Shown: positions 44,078 to 52,694 of the stretch, piece after piece | Position numbering within the stretch: the first letter of the stretch is position 1 | Layout of the letters: every line of letters starts with the position of its first letter | Origin: Acidobacteriota bacterium | GTDB taxonomy: Bacteria > Acidobacteriota > Vicinamibacteria > Vicinamibacterales > UBA823 | Direction: 5' to 3' | Length of the DNA stretch: 64,000 nucleotides | Assembly (NCBI GenBank): GCA_002730735.1 | Contig: PCAU01000001.1 | Span: forward strand, 86,925 to 150,924 | Program-made: the position numbers and the translations under genes | Notes under the pieces: model-generated | What the model was told of the DNA's origin: nothing | The model's input: only the letters and a program-made list of their open reading frames with translations | Database searches by the model: none

Positions 44078-45862
44078 ATGAAGAATATTATCCGTACGGT
44101 CAAGATAGTCGCCGTAGGAACGCTCCTCTCCTTAGCAGCAGTGGCGTCAGCCCAGCAGCCACCGGAGGTCCAGATTGAAACGCTGGTCGCTGCCGAGGGC
44201 GCGGCGGCGGGAACGACCCTGCGTGTCGCCGTCCGGGCCTACTTAGCACCCGGCTTTCACGTAAATTCGAACAAGCCCCTTGAGGATTTTCTTATTCCCA
44301 CCGCGCTAATACTCTCGCCTCCCGATGGGATTGCCGTGGCAGAGATTACGTATCCCGAAGCTGGCCTACTTGAGCAGCAGGGCGCAGAAATACCACTAGC
44401 TGTCTTTGAAGAGCGCTTCGCTATAGGCGTTCTTCTCACACTGGCCAATGACCTGCCGGTCGGGACCTACACGGTGCCAGGCACACTCCGCTACCAAGCA
44501 TGTGACGAAACGATGTGTTACATGCCAACGACGGCGGCCTTCGAGTGGAACTTACAGATCTGGCCTGAGGTTACGGCCAGCGGGGCACAGGACTCGGATG
44601 TCCTCGACGGCATCATGTTCGGTGGTGAGAATGCTGTTGTGCCGGACAGCGGCAGTGACGTCTTCGACGTACCCGCGTGGGACACACCGAGCGTTTTCGA
44701 AACCGACGACGTTGTCACCATGCTTCATGATTTCGAGATTCTCGGCACGACAGGCGGCTACCTCGACTCAGAGGACTTTCTGAGCTTCGTCAGCGCCGCT
44801 GAAGCGGGAGAAGCTCGCTTGGGCTGGTTTGAAGGGCGCGGGCCGTTAACCATCCTAGTGCTTATTCTCCTTGGCGGGCTCGCGCTCAATTTAACACCCT
44901 GTGTACTACCAATGATTCCGATTAATATCGCCATCATTGGAGCCGGGGCTCGAGCCGGCTCGCGTGTTCGTGGCCTGTTGCTTGGCTCCACATACGGTGC
45001 GGCTATGGCTGTCGTGTACGGGGCGCTCGGGCTAATCGTCATCCTCACCGCAGGCACTTTCGGCACAATCAACGCATCACCCTGGTTCAATATCAGTATC
45101 GCGCTGATTTTCGTAGTACTAGCGCTCGCTATGTTTGATGTAATAACTATCGATTTTTCCAGCCTTCAATCCAAATTATGGATTGGTAACAACCCAAATG
45201 GGTCTTTCCTGACCGCGTTCGGCATGGGTTCGGTGGCTGCCTTGCTAGCCGGCGCCTGTGTGGCTCCGGTTGTCATTCAGGTCATCCTGTTCTCAAGTGA
45301 TTTGTACGCCTCGGGTATGAACGTAGCGCTGTTGCTTCCGTTTTGCCTTGGTGTTGGCATGGCTCTGCCGTGGCCGATCGCCGGAGCCGGTCTTTCGTTC
45401 CTGCCCAAACCAGGCATGTGGACCGTCCATGTCAAGCAGGCCTTTGGCATCTTTATCTTGGCAACCGCTGCCTACTACGGATACGTCGCCTATGGAATTT
45501 TCGAAAATCGTTTGGTCGACGCGCGGCAAGTGACGAGCAGTGTCGAAGAAAAGCTCGGAGAAGGTTGGTATGGGTCAATGCAAGCAGGACTCGAAGCAGC
45601 TCACGCTGAGAATAAGTTTGTGCTTGTTGACCTGTGGGCCACCTGGTGCAAGAACTGTCTCACAATGGACCAAACCACGCTAAAGGACCCCGACGTCACA
45701 GCGGAGTTGGATGCCTACGTAAAGATCAAATTCCAAGCCGAGGACCCAAGCAGTTCGCCCGCCAAAGAGGTCATGGATCGCTTTAAGAGTATCGGCCTAC
45801 CGACCTACGTCATTCTTCGCCCAACCAACCCCGACGGGATAGCGGCTTCCGCCACACAGTAG
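44078..45862 (+). CDS. dsbD: DsbD-type thiol:disulfide interchange protein
   Basis: 594 residues with a signal peptide ending near ASAQ. The N-terminal periplasmic domain (about 25-165) has the redox pair in QACDETMCYMP. The central CcdA-like membrane domain (about 260-470) has the two cysteines in LNLTPCVLPMIPI and LLAGACVAPVVI. The C-terminal thioredoxin domain has WATWCKNCLTMD. DsbD carries electrons from cytoplasmic thioredoxin to periplasmic thiols. The thioredoxin domain seems short: it stops about 12 residues after the cis-proline strand (GLPTYVIL), where DsbD of E. coli continues for about 25 more. Confidence 0.93.
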   Translation: MKNIIRTVKIVAVGTLLSLAAVASAQQPPEVQIETLVAAEGAAAGTTLRVAVRAYLAPGFHVNSNKPLEDFLIPTALILSPPDGIAVAEITYPEAGLLEQQGAEIPLAVFEERFAIGVLLTLANDLPVGTYTVPGTLRYQACDETMCYMPTTAAFEWNLQIWPEVTASGAQDSDVLDGIMFGGENAVVPDSGSDVFDVPAWDTPSVFETDDVVTMLHDFEILGTTGGYLDSEDFLSFVSAAEAGEARLGWFEGRGPLTILVLILLGGLALNLTPCVLPMIPINIAIIGAGARAGSRVRGLLLGSTYGAAMAVVYGALGLIVILTAGTFGTINASPWFNISIALIFVVLALAMFDVITIDFSSLQSKLWIGNNPNGSFLTAFGMGSVAALLAGACVAPVVIQVILFSSDLYASGMNVALLLPFCLGVGMALPWPIAGAGLSFLPKPGMWTVHVKQAFGIFILATAAYYGYVAYGIFENRLVDARQVTSSVEEKLGEGWYGSMQAGLEAAHAENKFVLVDLWATWCKNCLTMDQTTLKDPDVTAELDAYVKIKFQAEDPSSSPAKEVMDRFKSIGLPTYVILRPTNPDGIAASATQ

Positions 45863-46221
45863 ACGCCCGGGGATCCGGTGCGCGGTGGATAGACCACACT
45901 TTGTAGTACACCCATTTCAAATACCAAGTTCGTCGCTACATCTCCAAATTCCAGATTTCAAATGTAGCCGCCCACCTTACCGGAAGCCTTCACCAGATTC
46001 GGCTTCCTTATTCTTATTAGTCCAGTATCTGCAACATCTGCACAGATTTCGTGGTAATTAGCACATTGTCGTGTCAAAAATTACAAATCGTCTCTATTTC
46101 CTTGCGTGATCTACAATATTTCGAGTACATTCTATCCTTTTGGAGTTTCCGCTTAGAACCTCTTCTAGGGCGCGTGGAGAGACTAGTTCCACGCCGGACA
46201 AACCAGTGGAAGGAGCGTCCA
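45863..46221 (+). other. 359-base intergenic region before glnA
   Basis: It holds a terminator-like hairpin (45983-46018) and then an AT-rich stretch from about 46010 to 46140 where the glnA promoter should lie. I found no convincing sigma-70 or sigma-54 (GG-N10-GC) promoter and no NtrC or GlnR-type palindrome. The reading frame of glnA stays open for 57 codons upstream of the chosen start, but those codons are not glutamine-synthetase-like. Confidence 0.5.
45983..46018 (+). terminator. Rho-independent terminator after dsbD
   Basis: Perfect 7-bp stem GGAAGCC / GGCTTCC (45983-45989 and 46002-46008) with a 12-base loop, followed by a T-rich run (TTATTCTTATT). It lies about 120 bases after the dsbD stop. 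Confidence 0.65.
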
Positions 46222-47589
46222 GTGAGCACCACGGATACCGCCGGTCACAGCGTCAACAAAGCCAGCATTCAGAAAAAAGTCAAACGCGAGAACGTAAAGT
46301 TCGTGCGTCTACAATTCACCGACATCCTCGGTGCAATTAAGAACGTGGAGGTGCCTGACAGCCAGTTCGATGACGCGCTTGACGGAAAAATCATGTTTGA
46401 CGGCTCATCGATCGAGGGATTTGTGCGGATTGAAGAGTCCGACATGTACCTGAAACCTGACCTGAAAACGTTTCAAGTCATTCCGTGGGAGAGTTCATCC
46501 GGCGACAAGGTCGGTCGCCTTATTTGTGACATCTACAAACCTAACAGCAAAACAAGAACACCCGAGCCGTTCGACGGCTGTCCGAGAACAGCGTTACGAC
46601 GCGTTGTGGAAATGGCTGCAAAGCTCGGGTTTGAAATGAAGGCAGGACCCGAACCAGAGTTTTTTCTGTTTCAAACTCTTAACGGTAATCCAACAACCGA
46701 AACCCATGATACAGGCGGGTATTTTGACCTCACGCCTGTCGACTTGGGCGAAGACGTACGCCGGCAGATCGTCCTCATGCTTGAGAAAATGGGGTTTCAC
46801 GTGGAAGCGGCGCACCACGAGGTTGCAGCCGGCCAGCATGAGGTTGATTTCAGATACGACGATGTCATGGCGACAGCCGATAGCATTAGCACCTTCAGGT
46901 TTGTGGTAAAGAACGTAGCGGTGCAAAACGGTCTTCACGCCACGTTTATGCCAAAACCAATTCAAGGCATTAATGGTTCAGGAATGCACTGCCACCAATC
47001 GATGTTTAAGAATGGTAAGAACGCTTTTTACGACAAGAAAGCGGAGTGGAACTTAAGCAAGACGTGTCTGCATTACATTGGGGGCCTTTTGCAGCATGCC
47101 AAAGGGTTCTGTGCGATTACGAATCCGCTCGTCAATTCCTACAAGCGGTTGGTGCCTGGCTACGAAGCACCGACGAACCTCGCGTGGTCAGAGAAAAATC
47201 GAAGCCCGCTCATCCGCGTGCCAGCTTCGCGTGGAAATGGAACCCGCGTTGAACTCCGCATGCCGGATCCGGCGTGCAATCCGTACCTCGCCCTGGCAGT
47301 GATGTTCCGAGCGGGACTTGATGGAATCGAGAATAAGATTGATCCACCTGCGCCCGTCGATAAGAACATCTACGAGATGAGCCACCGCGAACGTCGAAAG
47401 GCAAAGATCGACGAACTGCCTGGTGATTTGAGCCGGGCTCTGGACGCGCTGGAAAAGGACTCGTTGATGCAAAATACGCTCGGCGATCACATTTTCAAGA
47501 AGTTTATCGAAGCAAAGCGATCAGAATGGCACGATTACACTACGCAGGTCACGCCCTGGGAAACACAACGATATTTGACTTCATACTGA
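46222..47589 (+). CDS. glnA: Glutamine synthetase, type I (alpha-like)
   Basis: 455 residues from GTG 46222, with AAGGAG 7 bases upstream; this start gives the family N-terminus ([17 protein letters not shown]). Conserved segments: [78 protein letters not shown] (ammonium/nucleotide region) and [18 protein letters not shown]. The C-terminal part ([19 protein letters not shown]) matches the alpha subtype and lacks the NLYDLPPEE adenylylation site of the beta type, so control by adenylylation is unlikely. It makes glutamine from glutamate, ammonium and ATP. Monocistronic, with a terminator directly after the stop. Confidence 0.95.
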   Translation: MSTTDTAGHSVNKASIQKKVKRENVKFVRLQFTDILGAIKNVEVPDSQFDDALDGKIMFDGSSIEGFVRIEESDMYLKPDLKTFQVIPWESSSGDKVGRLICDIYKPNSKTRTPEPFDGCPRTALRRVVEMAAKLGFEMKAGPEPEFFLFQTLNGNPTTETHDTGGYFDLTPVDLGEDVRRQIVLMLEKMGFHVEAAHHEVAAGQHEVDFRYDDVMATADSISTFRFVVKNVAVQNGLHATFMPKPIQGINGSGMHCHQSMFKNGKNAFYDKKAEWNLSKTCLHYIGGLLQHAKGFCAITNPLVNSYKRLVPGYEAPTNLAWSEKNRSPLIRVPASRGNGTRVELRMPDPACNPYLALAVMFRAGLDGIENKIDPPAPVDKNIYEMSHRERRKAKIDELPGDLSRALDALEKDSLMQNTLGDHIFKKFIEAKRSEWHDYTTQVTPWETQRYLTSY

Positions 47590-47590
47590 G

Positions 47591-47612
47591 CGACCACCGG
47601 GTGTCGTTTTTC
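47591..47612 (+). terminator. Rho-independent terminator of glnA
   Basis: Hairpin CGAC(C)AC - GTGTCG with one bulged C and a 4-base loop, followed directly by TTTTTCT, starting 2 bases after the glnA stop. Confidence 0.6.
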
Positions 47613-47795
47613 TAGCGTTTCACCGGTAATCTAAGACGTTGAGTATCCTCTAGCTGCTGGCTAGCGTGGGCCGAGGCCCCGAATGGGGGCCGGAAGGTCA
47701 CTCGGCCGTGAATGGTCAATTCGGCTTATACTTAGGTGTTTTTTGAAACTTCGGTTGGCGGGCACTTCTTGAATCTTCATCGATATAAGAATTGA

Positions 47796-48248
47796 ATGGA
47801 ACCTCTATCACTACCACTCGACTACACGGCCATTGAACGAATTCTCCCACATCGGTATCCCTTCCTGTTGGTCGATCGCATCATCGAATTTGAAGAGGAC
47901 ACACGCATCGTTGGCATCAAGAACGTTTCGCTCAACGAACGTTACCTAGCACACACCCAAGGCGAGGAACCAGTGCTCCCACCAACGATCCTCACCGAGG
48001 CAGTGGCCCAAGTTGGCGCCATTTTGATCCTGGCCAAGCCTGAGAATCGGGAAAAGTTGATCTATTTCATGGGTATTGAGCGTGTGCGGTATTACAGGCC
48101 AGTTTACCCCGGGGATGTCGTGCGGATCGAAGCATCGGTTGTTCGGCTCCGCAGTCGCGTCGGCCATCTAAGCGGCACCGCTAAGGTAAATGATGAGACT
48201 GTGCTCGAAGGATCGATGACTTTTGCCCTTGGCCCTCTGGCCAATTAG
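47796..48248 (+). CDS. fabZ: FabZ-type 3-hydroxyacyl-ACP dehydratase (variant active site)
   Basis: 150 residues. Hot-dog fold with the FabZ opening YTAIERILPHRYPFLLVDRI and the closing GDVVRIEASVVRLRSRVGHLSG. The catalytic loop is altered: the usual GHFPGxPVMPG reads AHTQGEEPVLPP, while the histidine and the catalytic glutamate (ILTEAVAQ) are kept. FabZ dehydrates 3-hydroxyacyl-ACP in fatty acid elongation. A closely related role is likely, but a specialised dehydratase is possible given the loop change. It is not beside lpxA/lpxC as in many genomes. The upstream 200 bases contain a strong GGCCCC/GGGGCC hairpin at 47675-47691. Confidence 0.85.
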   Translation: MEPLSLPLDYTAIERILPHRYPFLLVDRIIEFEEDTRIVGIKNVSLNERYLAHTQGEEPVLPPTILTEAVAQVGAILILAKPENREKLIYFMGIERVRYYRPVYPGDVVRIEASVVRLRSRVGHLSGTAKVNDETVLEGSMTFALGPLAN

Positions 48249-48420
48249 AGTTAGTTTGTCACTCTGAGCCACCTCGTGATTCTAGATTTCTGAAGGTAAC
48301 TTGTAGGCAGGGCGCTTGTGCGCATCTGTGAATCGTCGTGAACTAAACTCCTTTGACCCGCGATGCGGAAAAGATTTTTTCGTCAGCGGGTTAACTTAAG
48401 ACGGTTTGACGCCCGGAGTC

Positions 48421-49212
48421 TTATTTCAGGAAATCGAACGTGCCTCGGCCCAGCCAGGCGCCTCCATCAACCGTAATCGTTTCACCAACAACATAGCTGG
48501 CACGAGACGAGCAAAGAAACGCCACAACCTCAGCGATCTCCTGGGGCTGTGCCCATCGTCTGAGTGGAACCATTTGGGTGATCCGGTCGACAGCATCCGG
48601 GGTAGACCAGAGTTGCCGCGCTGCCCCAGGCGACTCAACCGGGCCAGGTGCCACAGCATTGACACGAATACCGTGGTGGGCCCACTCCACACCTAAGGTT
48701 TGGGTCATTGACTGGACACCCGCCTTGGCAGCGGCTGAGTGTATCGTCCCAACGCTTCCAGTCCAGATGTAGTTTGCCAGCACTGACACTATTGCGCCCG
48801 CGGAGCCACGCTCGATTAAATGCCGCCCAACGGCGCGGGCACAGTAAAAGCTACCGTTCAGAACGATTCCAACAACTGCGTTCCAGCCATTGGGGGAGAG
48901 TTCTTCAGCCCTGCAAATAAAATTTCCGGCAGCGTTGTTAACAAGAATGTCGACACGACCGAATTCGGCCACCGCACGCTCCACCAAGGCATCGACCTGC
49001 TCCGGGTCCCGAACGTCGGTTGGTACTGTCAGGACCGGCACTCCATCATCTTGAAGCGCTCGCGCTCCAGCAGCCAAATGATCCGTGTCTCGGCTAGCTA
49101 TGACGACCGCGGCGCCGTCCACGCCTAAGCGACGAGCAATTGCCAAGCCAATCCCCGTACCACCACCCGTTACAATAGCGACCTTGTCAGCGAGGATACG
49201 GTCCGAGGGCAT
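48421..49212 (-). CDS. Short-chain dehydrogenase, 2,4-dienoyl-CoA / trans-2-enoyl-CoA reductase-like
   Basis: 263 residues from ATG 49212 (a GTG at 49230 is possible). The Rossmann motif is TGGGTGIG, and NNAAGNF is the NNAG-type motif. The YxxxK of classical SDRs is absent: the position reads IHSAAAKAGVQSMTQTLGVEW, as in the DECR/PECR branch (2,4-dienoyl-CoA reductase, peroxisomal enoyl-CoA reductase), which lacks the tyrosine. The closing part YVVGETITVDGGAWLG is typical. It probably reduces (poly)unsaturated acyl-CoA with NADPH during beta-oxidation. It is divergent from the PCYCGC gene with 69 bases between. Confidence 0.85.
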   Translation of the reverse strand: MPSDRILADKVAIVTGGGTGIGLAIARRLGVDGAAVVIASRDTDHLAAGARALQDDGVPVLTVPTDVRDPEQVDALVERAVAEFGRVDILVNNAAGNFICRAEELSPNGWNAVVGIVLNGSFYCARAVGRHLIERGSAGAIVSVLANYIWTGSVGTIHSAAAKAGVQSMTQTLGVEWAHHGIRVNAVAPGPVESPGAARQLWSTPDAVDRITQMVPLRRWAQPQEIAEVVAFLCSSRASYVVGETITVDGGAWLGRGTFDFLK

Positions 49213-49281
49213 GCTCGGGGAGTCTAGCACGCTAGTTCTACAAGAAACCCGCCGAGTGGCTTGAATCCGAACGGTGATAGA

Positions 49282-49887
49282 ATGGCTGGCATGTCTTCCA
49301 ATCGATCGCGCAAAGTGGTGTGGTGGCGACGGACTAAGTTGACGCTCGGCCTGATGGCCGCTGGGGTTGCGATGGTGGCGTGGTGGATTTCACCGTCACC
49401 CGGAACGCCAGCCAACTCAGTGGTTTCCCCGACCGACGCGCCGGTCACTAGCGCTGGCTTCCCACCAATGCAAACCTCATCCCGAGACCTGACGTCGCAG
49501 CGTGGACCAGTAATGAGGCTGCCATCGTCAAATCTTCCGCCTCTCCCAAGGCTTCAGTTCCCACCTCCGAGGCCAATGGAAGTTATTCGAGCCGTTTATA
49601 CCTTCGCGGCGAACCATCCTGAGGTGCTCTCGTACGTTCCATGCTATTGCGGCTGTGAAAATTTCGGCCACGGCGATAACCACGATTGCTTTGTCGCAGA
49701 TCGCAATGCTGAAGGGAAAGTGGCATGGGAAGCCCACGGCATGGGTTGAGCCATCTGTATCGATGTCGCGCGTGACGCGATGACCATGCATGAAGCCGGC
49801 AGTTCCCTTACGAACATTCGTGAGACCATTGAGCGGAACTACAGTCCGCATTTCATGACCCAGACCCCGACACCGCCCGTTCCCTAG
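49282..49887 (+). CDS. PCYCGC-motif protein, candidate selenoprotein (in-frame TGA read as Sec156)
   Basis: 201 residues if the TGA at 49747-49749 is decoded as selenocysteine; otherwise it stops at 155. The start is ATG 49282 or 49291. An N-terminal membrane anchor (about 21-36) is followed by a Pro/Ser-rich linker. The PCYCGC core comes next (VPCYCGCENFGHGDNHDCF, Cys121, 123, 125 and 136). After the TGA the frame continues with AICIDVARDAM, GSSLTNIRETIERNY and TPTPPVP to TAG 49885. That is the conserved second half of the PCYCGC family, in which as I recall homologues read HGxxCGxCLEIA. The TGA thus replaces the first cysteine of CxxC. A SECIS-like hairpin follows. The function of the family is unknown; extracytoplasmic thiol or metal redox is inference. 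A recent nonsense mutation or base-call error is the alternative. Confidence 0.75.
49765..49781 (+). promoter_or_regulatory. Candidate bacterial SECIS hairpin
   Basis: TCGCG (49766-49770) pairs perfectly with CGCGA (49776-49780), extended by a G-U pair, around a 5-base loop CGTGA with G in the second loop position. Twenty-one bases separate the TGA (49747-49749) from the loop, within the spacing described for bacterial SECIS elements. Confidence 0.5.
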
Positions 49888-49902
49888 CCCTTACTGGTCG
49901 CT

Positions 49903-51543
49903 GTGGCGCGCCGAGCTTCAACAGCTAAGCGTAGTGTTCGACGCCACTCGGGTTCCGAGCCGCCCGTGTCACGGACACGCTCCCCCAAGTCTGTTCGGAA
50001 ATCTGCTCGGAAGAGTGACCATAGCCCATCTGCGCCCGCCTCTTTTAGTCGACTCTTTGAAGTTCTGCCCCAAGGCTTTTATTGCGGCACGATCACCGGA
50101 AACACTACGAAAACGCTGGCTACCAATCCGCACCTCAAACTAATGTTCGGCTACCCGACCGAAACGTCCTCCACTAAAGTGAAACCGTTTGATGCCGACC
50201 GGGTCGTTGACACCGAAGCGTTCAAGATATTTCTTGAGCGGCTAGAGCGCGATGGCGCTGTCATTAACTATTTGCTGTCACTGCGACGGGCTGACCGAAC
50301 GCCCATGTGGGTCGAAGTTACGGCTCACGCCGAACCAAAGCAGGGCAAGACACTACTCATGCATGCACATATGCGTGACGTCAGCGACAAGAAGAAGTCG
50401 GACGAGCAGGAACGAGAGCGTTCACAACAAGTGCACAAAGAGGAAATTAAGGCTTACGCTCGGCGAGTAATGTCTGGGGTCGCTCACGAGGTAAATAACC
50501 CGCTAGCAACGATCCTGACTTGGTCAGAGCGACTGGCTGAACAGTCGGTTGATGATGTGGTCCAACGCGGCCTGAGCACAATTCATTCGGAATCTCAGCG
50601 CGCTGCGGGAATTATTCGAAAACTTTCGAATTTCAGTGACAACCGACAGGCAACACAAGCAATGGTTGATGTCAACCAGGTTATCAGAGAGACAATGTCA
50701 CTTCGCACCTATCAACAGCGTGTCTCCAACATTGTAGTCATCGATGCACTAGCCACCGGTCTGCCTCAGGTGTGGTTTGACGCTGGCCAACTCAAGCAGG
50801 TGTTGCTCAACCTAGTGATAAATGCCGAGCATGTATTAGAGGAGCGTGGCCGGGGCACGCTCGTGATGCGGACTTGGTACAACGCCGGCGAAGAATGCGT
50901 GGTGCTGGAACTGAGCGATGACGGTCCCGGGGTGCCTGACGAGATTCAGGCTAGCATCTTTGATGCGTTCGTCACGACAAAGGATGTGGGAAAAGGCACC
51001 GGCCTCGGCCTCACAATGGCTCAAGCGATTATGCAGGATCACGGTGGCCGGATTACGTTGACTTCAGCCCCCAACGAAGGAGCAACATTCCGCTTGGAAT
51101 TCCCGGAATTCTCTGCCTCAACGGTGAAGGCCCATCAGACTGAAATACCATCGACTAAAAGAGGGACAAACCTTGGTGGTGGTGCAGCAGTTCTTCTCGT
51201 AGAGGACGACCCGGCCCTAGCAACAGTGGTGGCTGAGGCGCTTACCGACAGGGGTTACCGCGTCGACCGCGCGGGAGACGGCAAAGACGCTCTGTCCCGA
51301 ATAGCCGAACATACCTATGACCTCGTAATTTGTGACCTGAAAATGCCACGTCTGGACGGCGCAGCATTCTTCCGAGCAGCCGTTACAACCACGCCAAATC
51401 TCAAGAACCGTTTGGTTTTTACAACTGGGGACGTGGTCGGAGAAAACACTGAACAGTTTCTTAATGAAGTCAGCTGCCCCTGTCTTCGCAAGCCATTCCG
51501 CCTCACCGAACTGTTCAAGGTGGCCCAAGAAGTACTATCCTGA
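49903..51543 (+). CDS. PAS-containing hybrid sensor histidine kinase with C-terminal receiver
   Basis: 546 residues from a GTG 15 bases after the preceding gene. The first 45 residues are highly basic and Ser/Arg-rich. A PAS domain lies at about 48-160. HisKA has the phospho-accepting His195 in SGVAHEVNNPLATIL. HATPase_c shows NLVINAEHVL (N box), SDDGPGVPDE (G1) and GKGTGLGLTMAQAI (G2). A receiver domain follows (VLLVEDDPALA, phospho-acceptor Asp478 in VICDLKMP, lysine in LRKPF). No membrane segments, so it senses a cytoplasmic signal. The attached receiver suggests phosphorelay; the downstream NtrC-type regulator and the lone DHp protein are candidate partners. Confidence 0.92.
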   Translation: MARRASTAKRSVRRHSGSEPPVSRTRSPKSVRKSARKSDHSPSAPASFSRLFEVLPQGFYCGTITGNTTKTLATNPHLKLMFGYPTETSSTKVKPFDADRVVDTEAFKIFLERLERDGAVINYLLSLRRADRTPMWVEVTAHAEPKQGKTLLMHAHMRDVSDKKKSDEQERERSQQVHKEEIKAYARRVMSGVAHEVNNPLATILTWSERLAEQSVDDVVQRGLSTIHSESQRAAGIIRKLSNFSDNRQATQAMVDVNQVIRETMSLRTYQQRVSNIVVIDALATGLPQVWFDAGQLKQVLLNLVINAEHVLEERGRGTLVMRTWYNAGEECVVLELSDDGPGVPDEIQASIFDAFVTTKDVGKGTGLGLTMAQAIMQDHGGRITLTSAPNEGATFRLEFPEFSASTVKAHQTEIPSTKRGTNLGGGAAVLLVEDDPALATVVAEALTDRGYRVDRAGDGKDALSRIAEHTYDLVICDLKMPRLDGAAFFRAAVTTTPNLKNRLVFTTGDVVGENTEQFLNEVSCPCLRKPFRLTELFKVAQEVLS

Positions 51544-51557
51544 GCGAAGACCGGCGG

Positions 51558-52469
51558 TCACCGAGCCACGGCAGTGGGCGGTGAAGTGGCAGCTGCCCGC
51601 GGCCGGTGTACGACCAACTGATTAGCCTTCGGGCTGCGTCGCTTCGGATAGGGCAGCACTACACCCCGTGGGGCATTACGAGAGGCCCGAGTTGCCCGCT
51701 TGGGCATATTGTGGGCGAGTACAGCGCCAAGCGCGTTGGCAGCTACAGCGTCGGATTCGAATTCCTGAGCAAGAGCCTTACGTAATTTATTAATCGCTCG
51801 CGTGTGAAGCTGCGAGACCCGAGATTCGTTCACGCCGATCTCAGTCCCGATCCGTTTCATCGTTACCTCGCCGTAGTAATACAGTCCGATTACCTTCCGC
51901 TCACGTGGCGGGAGGGATTTAATGGCCGCACGTACCCGACTCTTGACCTCACCCTGTTCCACGGCTTTGTCCGGCGACAGCGGTTTCGAAGGCACCATCA
52001 CCGCCGGCAAGCTAGCTTCATCGATATCCTCGGATGTCGCCAAGGGTGACGTGGATTCGATGGTGTTGATTCGCACGATTGTCTGCCCAAGGCGGGCTTC
52101 GTCAGAACCGACGCGAGCGGCCAAGTCAGCTAAGGAGGGCTCGCCGCCCAGTTCCCGTCGGAGGGCCTCGCGTGCGGACTCAAGTTCACGTCGCACGCGG
52201 CGGATCCCGCGAGGCCACGCATCGCGGCGCAGTGCGTCGATCATCGCTCCCCGTACTCGGCGTTCAGCGAACGTCTCGAACTTGATACCTCGGCTCGCAT
52301 CGAACCGTTGGGCGGCATCAATGAGTCCAATCATTCCGTCCTGCACCAAGTCTCCAACATCAATCGAGTGCGGCATCGACGCTGCAACACGGCGGGCCAG
52401 TGCCTGGACGAACGGCACGCCATCCTCGACGCGATTCTGCTGCTCCGTAGTAGCAATATGCTGCGACAT
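51558..52469 (-). CDS. FliA/WhiG-type sigma-70 family factor with long C-terminal tail
   Basis: 303 residues from ATG 52469, with GGGGGAG 7 bases upstream; a GTG further upstream is unlikely. Region 2 is VGDLVQDGMIGLIDAAQRFD and FETFAERRVRGAMIDALRRDAW, the FliA/SigB type. Region 3 follows (GEPSLADLAARVG). Region 4 is IKSLPPRERKVIGLYYYGEVTMKRIGTEIG with ESRVSQLHTRAINKLRKAL, where the HTH lies. About 70 residues follow region 4, rich in Arg, Pro and Ala, which FliA proteins (about 240 residues) lack. No flagellar genes are nearby, so a developmental or stress role is as likely as motility. Confidence 0.9.
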   Translation of the reverse strand: MSQHIATTEQQNRVEDGVPFVQALARRVAASMPHSIDVGDLVQDGMIGLIDAAQRFDASRGIKFETFAERRVRGAMIDALRRDAWPRGIRRVRRELESAREALRRELGGEPSLADLAARVGSDEARLGQTIVRINTIESTSPLATSEDIDEASLPAVMVPSKPLSPDKAVEQGEVKSRVRAAIKSLPPRERKVIGLYYYGEVTMKRIGTEIGVNESRVSQLHTRAINKLRKALAQEFESDAVAANALGAVLAHNMPKRATRASRNAPRGVVLPYPKRRSPKANQLVVHRPRAAATSPPTAVAR

Positions 52470-52694
52470 CTCAAATCTCCCCCAAGCCACGGCGTCGAGT
52501 AGCGGCAGTCGAAAGTGTGCTGCTCACACTTCGGCGTATGCAGTGGCAGTGCTTTATGTCGCAACAGTGGTACCAACAGGGGGAATGTGTAGTGAATATT
52601 CAAGATATATCTGTAAAGTGAACAAAAATAGGCTCTTATAGTTTTTTATGACTGTGAAAGAAGGAGAAATTATGTAGAGATCCTGCGAATAATC

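Noticed and set aside
46051-46221. 57 extra N-terminal codons in frame with glutamine synthetase
   Set aside because: They are AT-rich, have no family similarity, and a GTG with AAGGAG at the right distance gives the normal N-terminus.
45863-46221. NtrC or sigma-54 site before glnA
   Set aside because: No GG-N10-GC element and no TGCACC...GGTGCA dyad was found.
47675-47691. GGCCCC/GGGGCC hairpin before fabZ as a terminator or riboswitch
   Set aside because: No U tract, and no known riboswitch core could be recognised; left as an unexplained structure.
49282-49746. PCYCGC gene as a simple pseudogene or truncated protein
   Set aside because: Not excluded, but the 45 codons after the TGA keep the family motifs without any further stop, and the TGA lies exactly on a cysteine column; recoding fits better.
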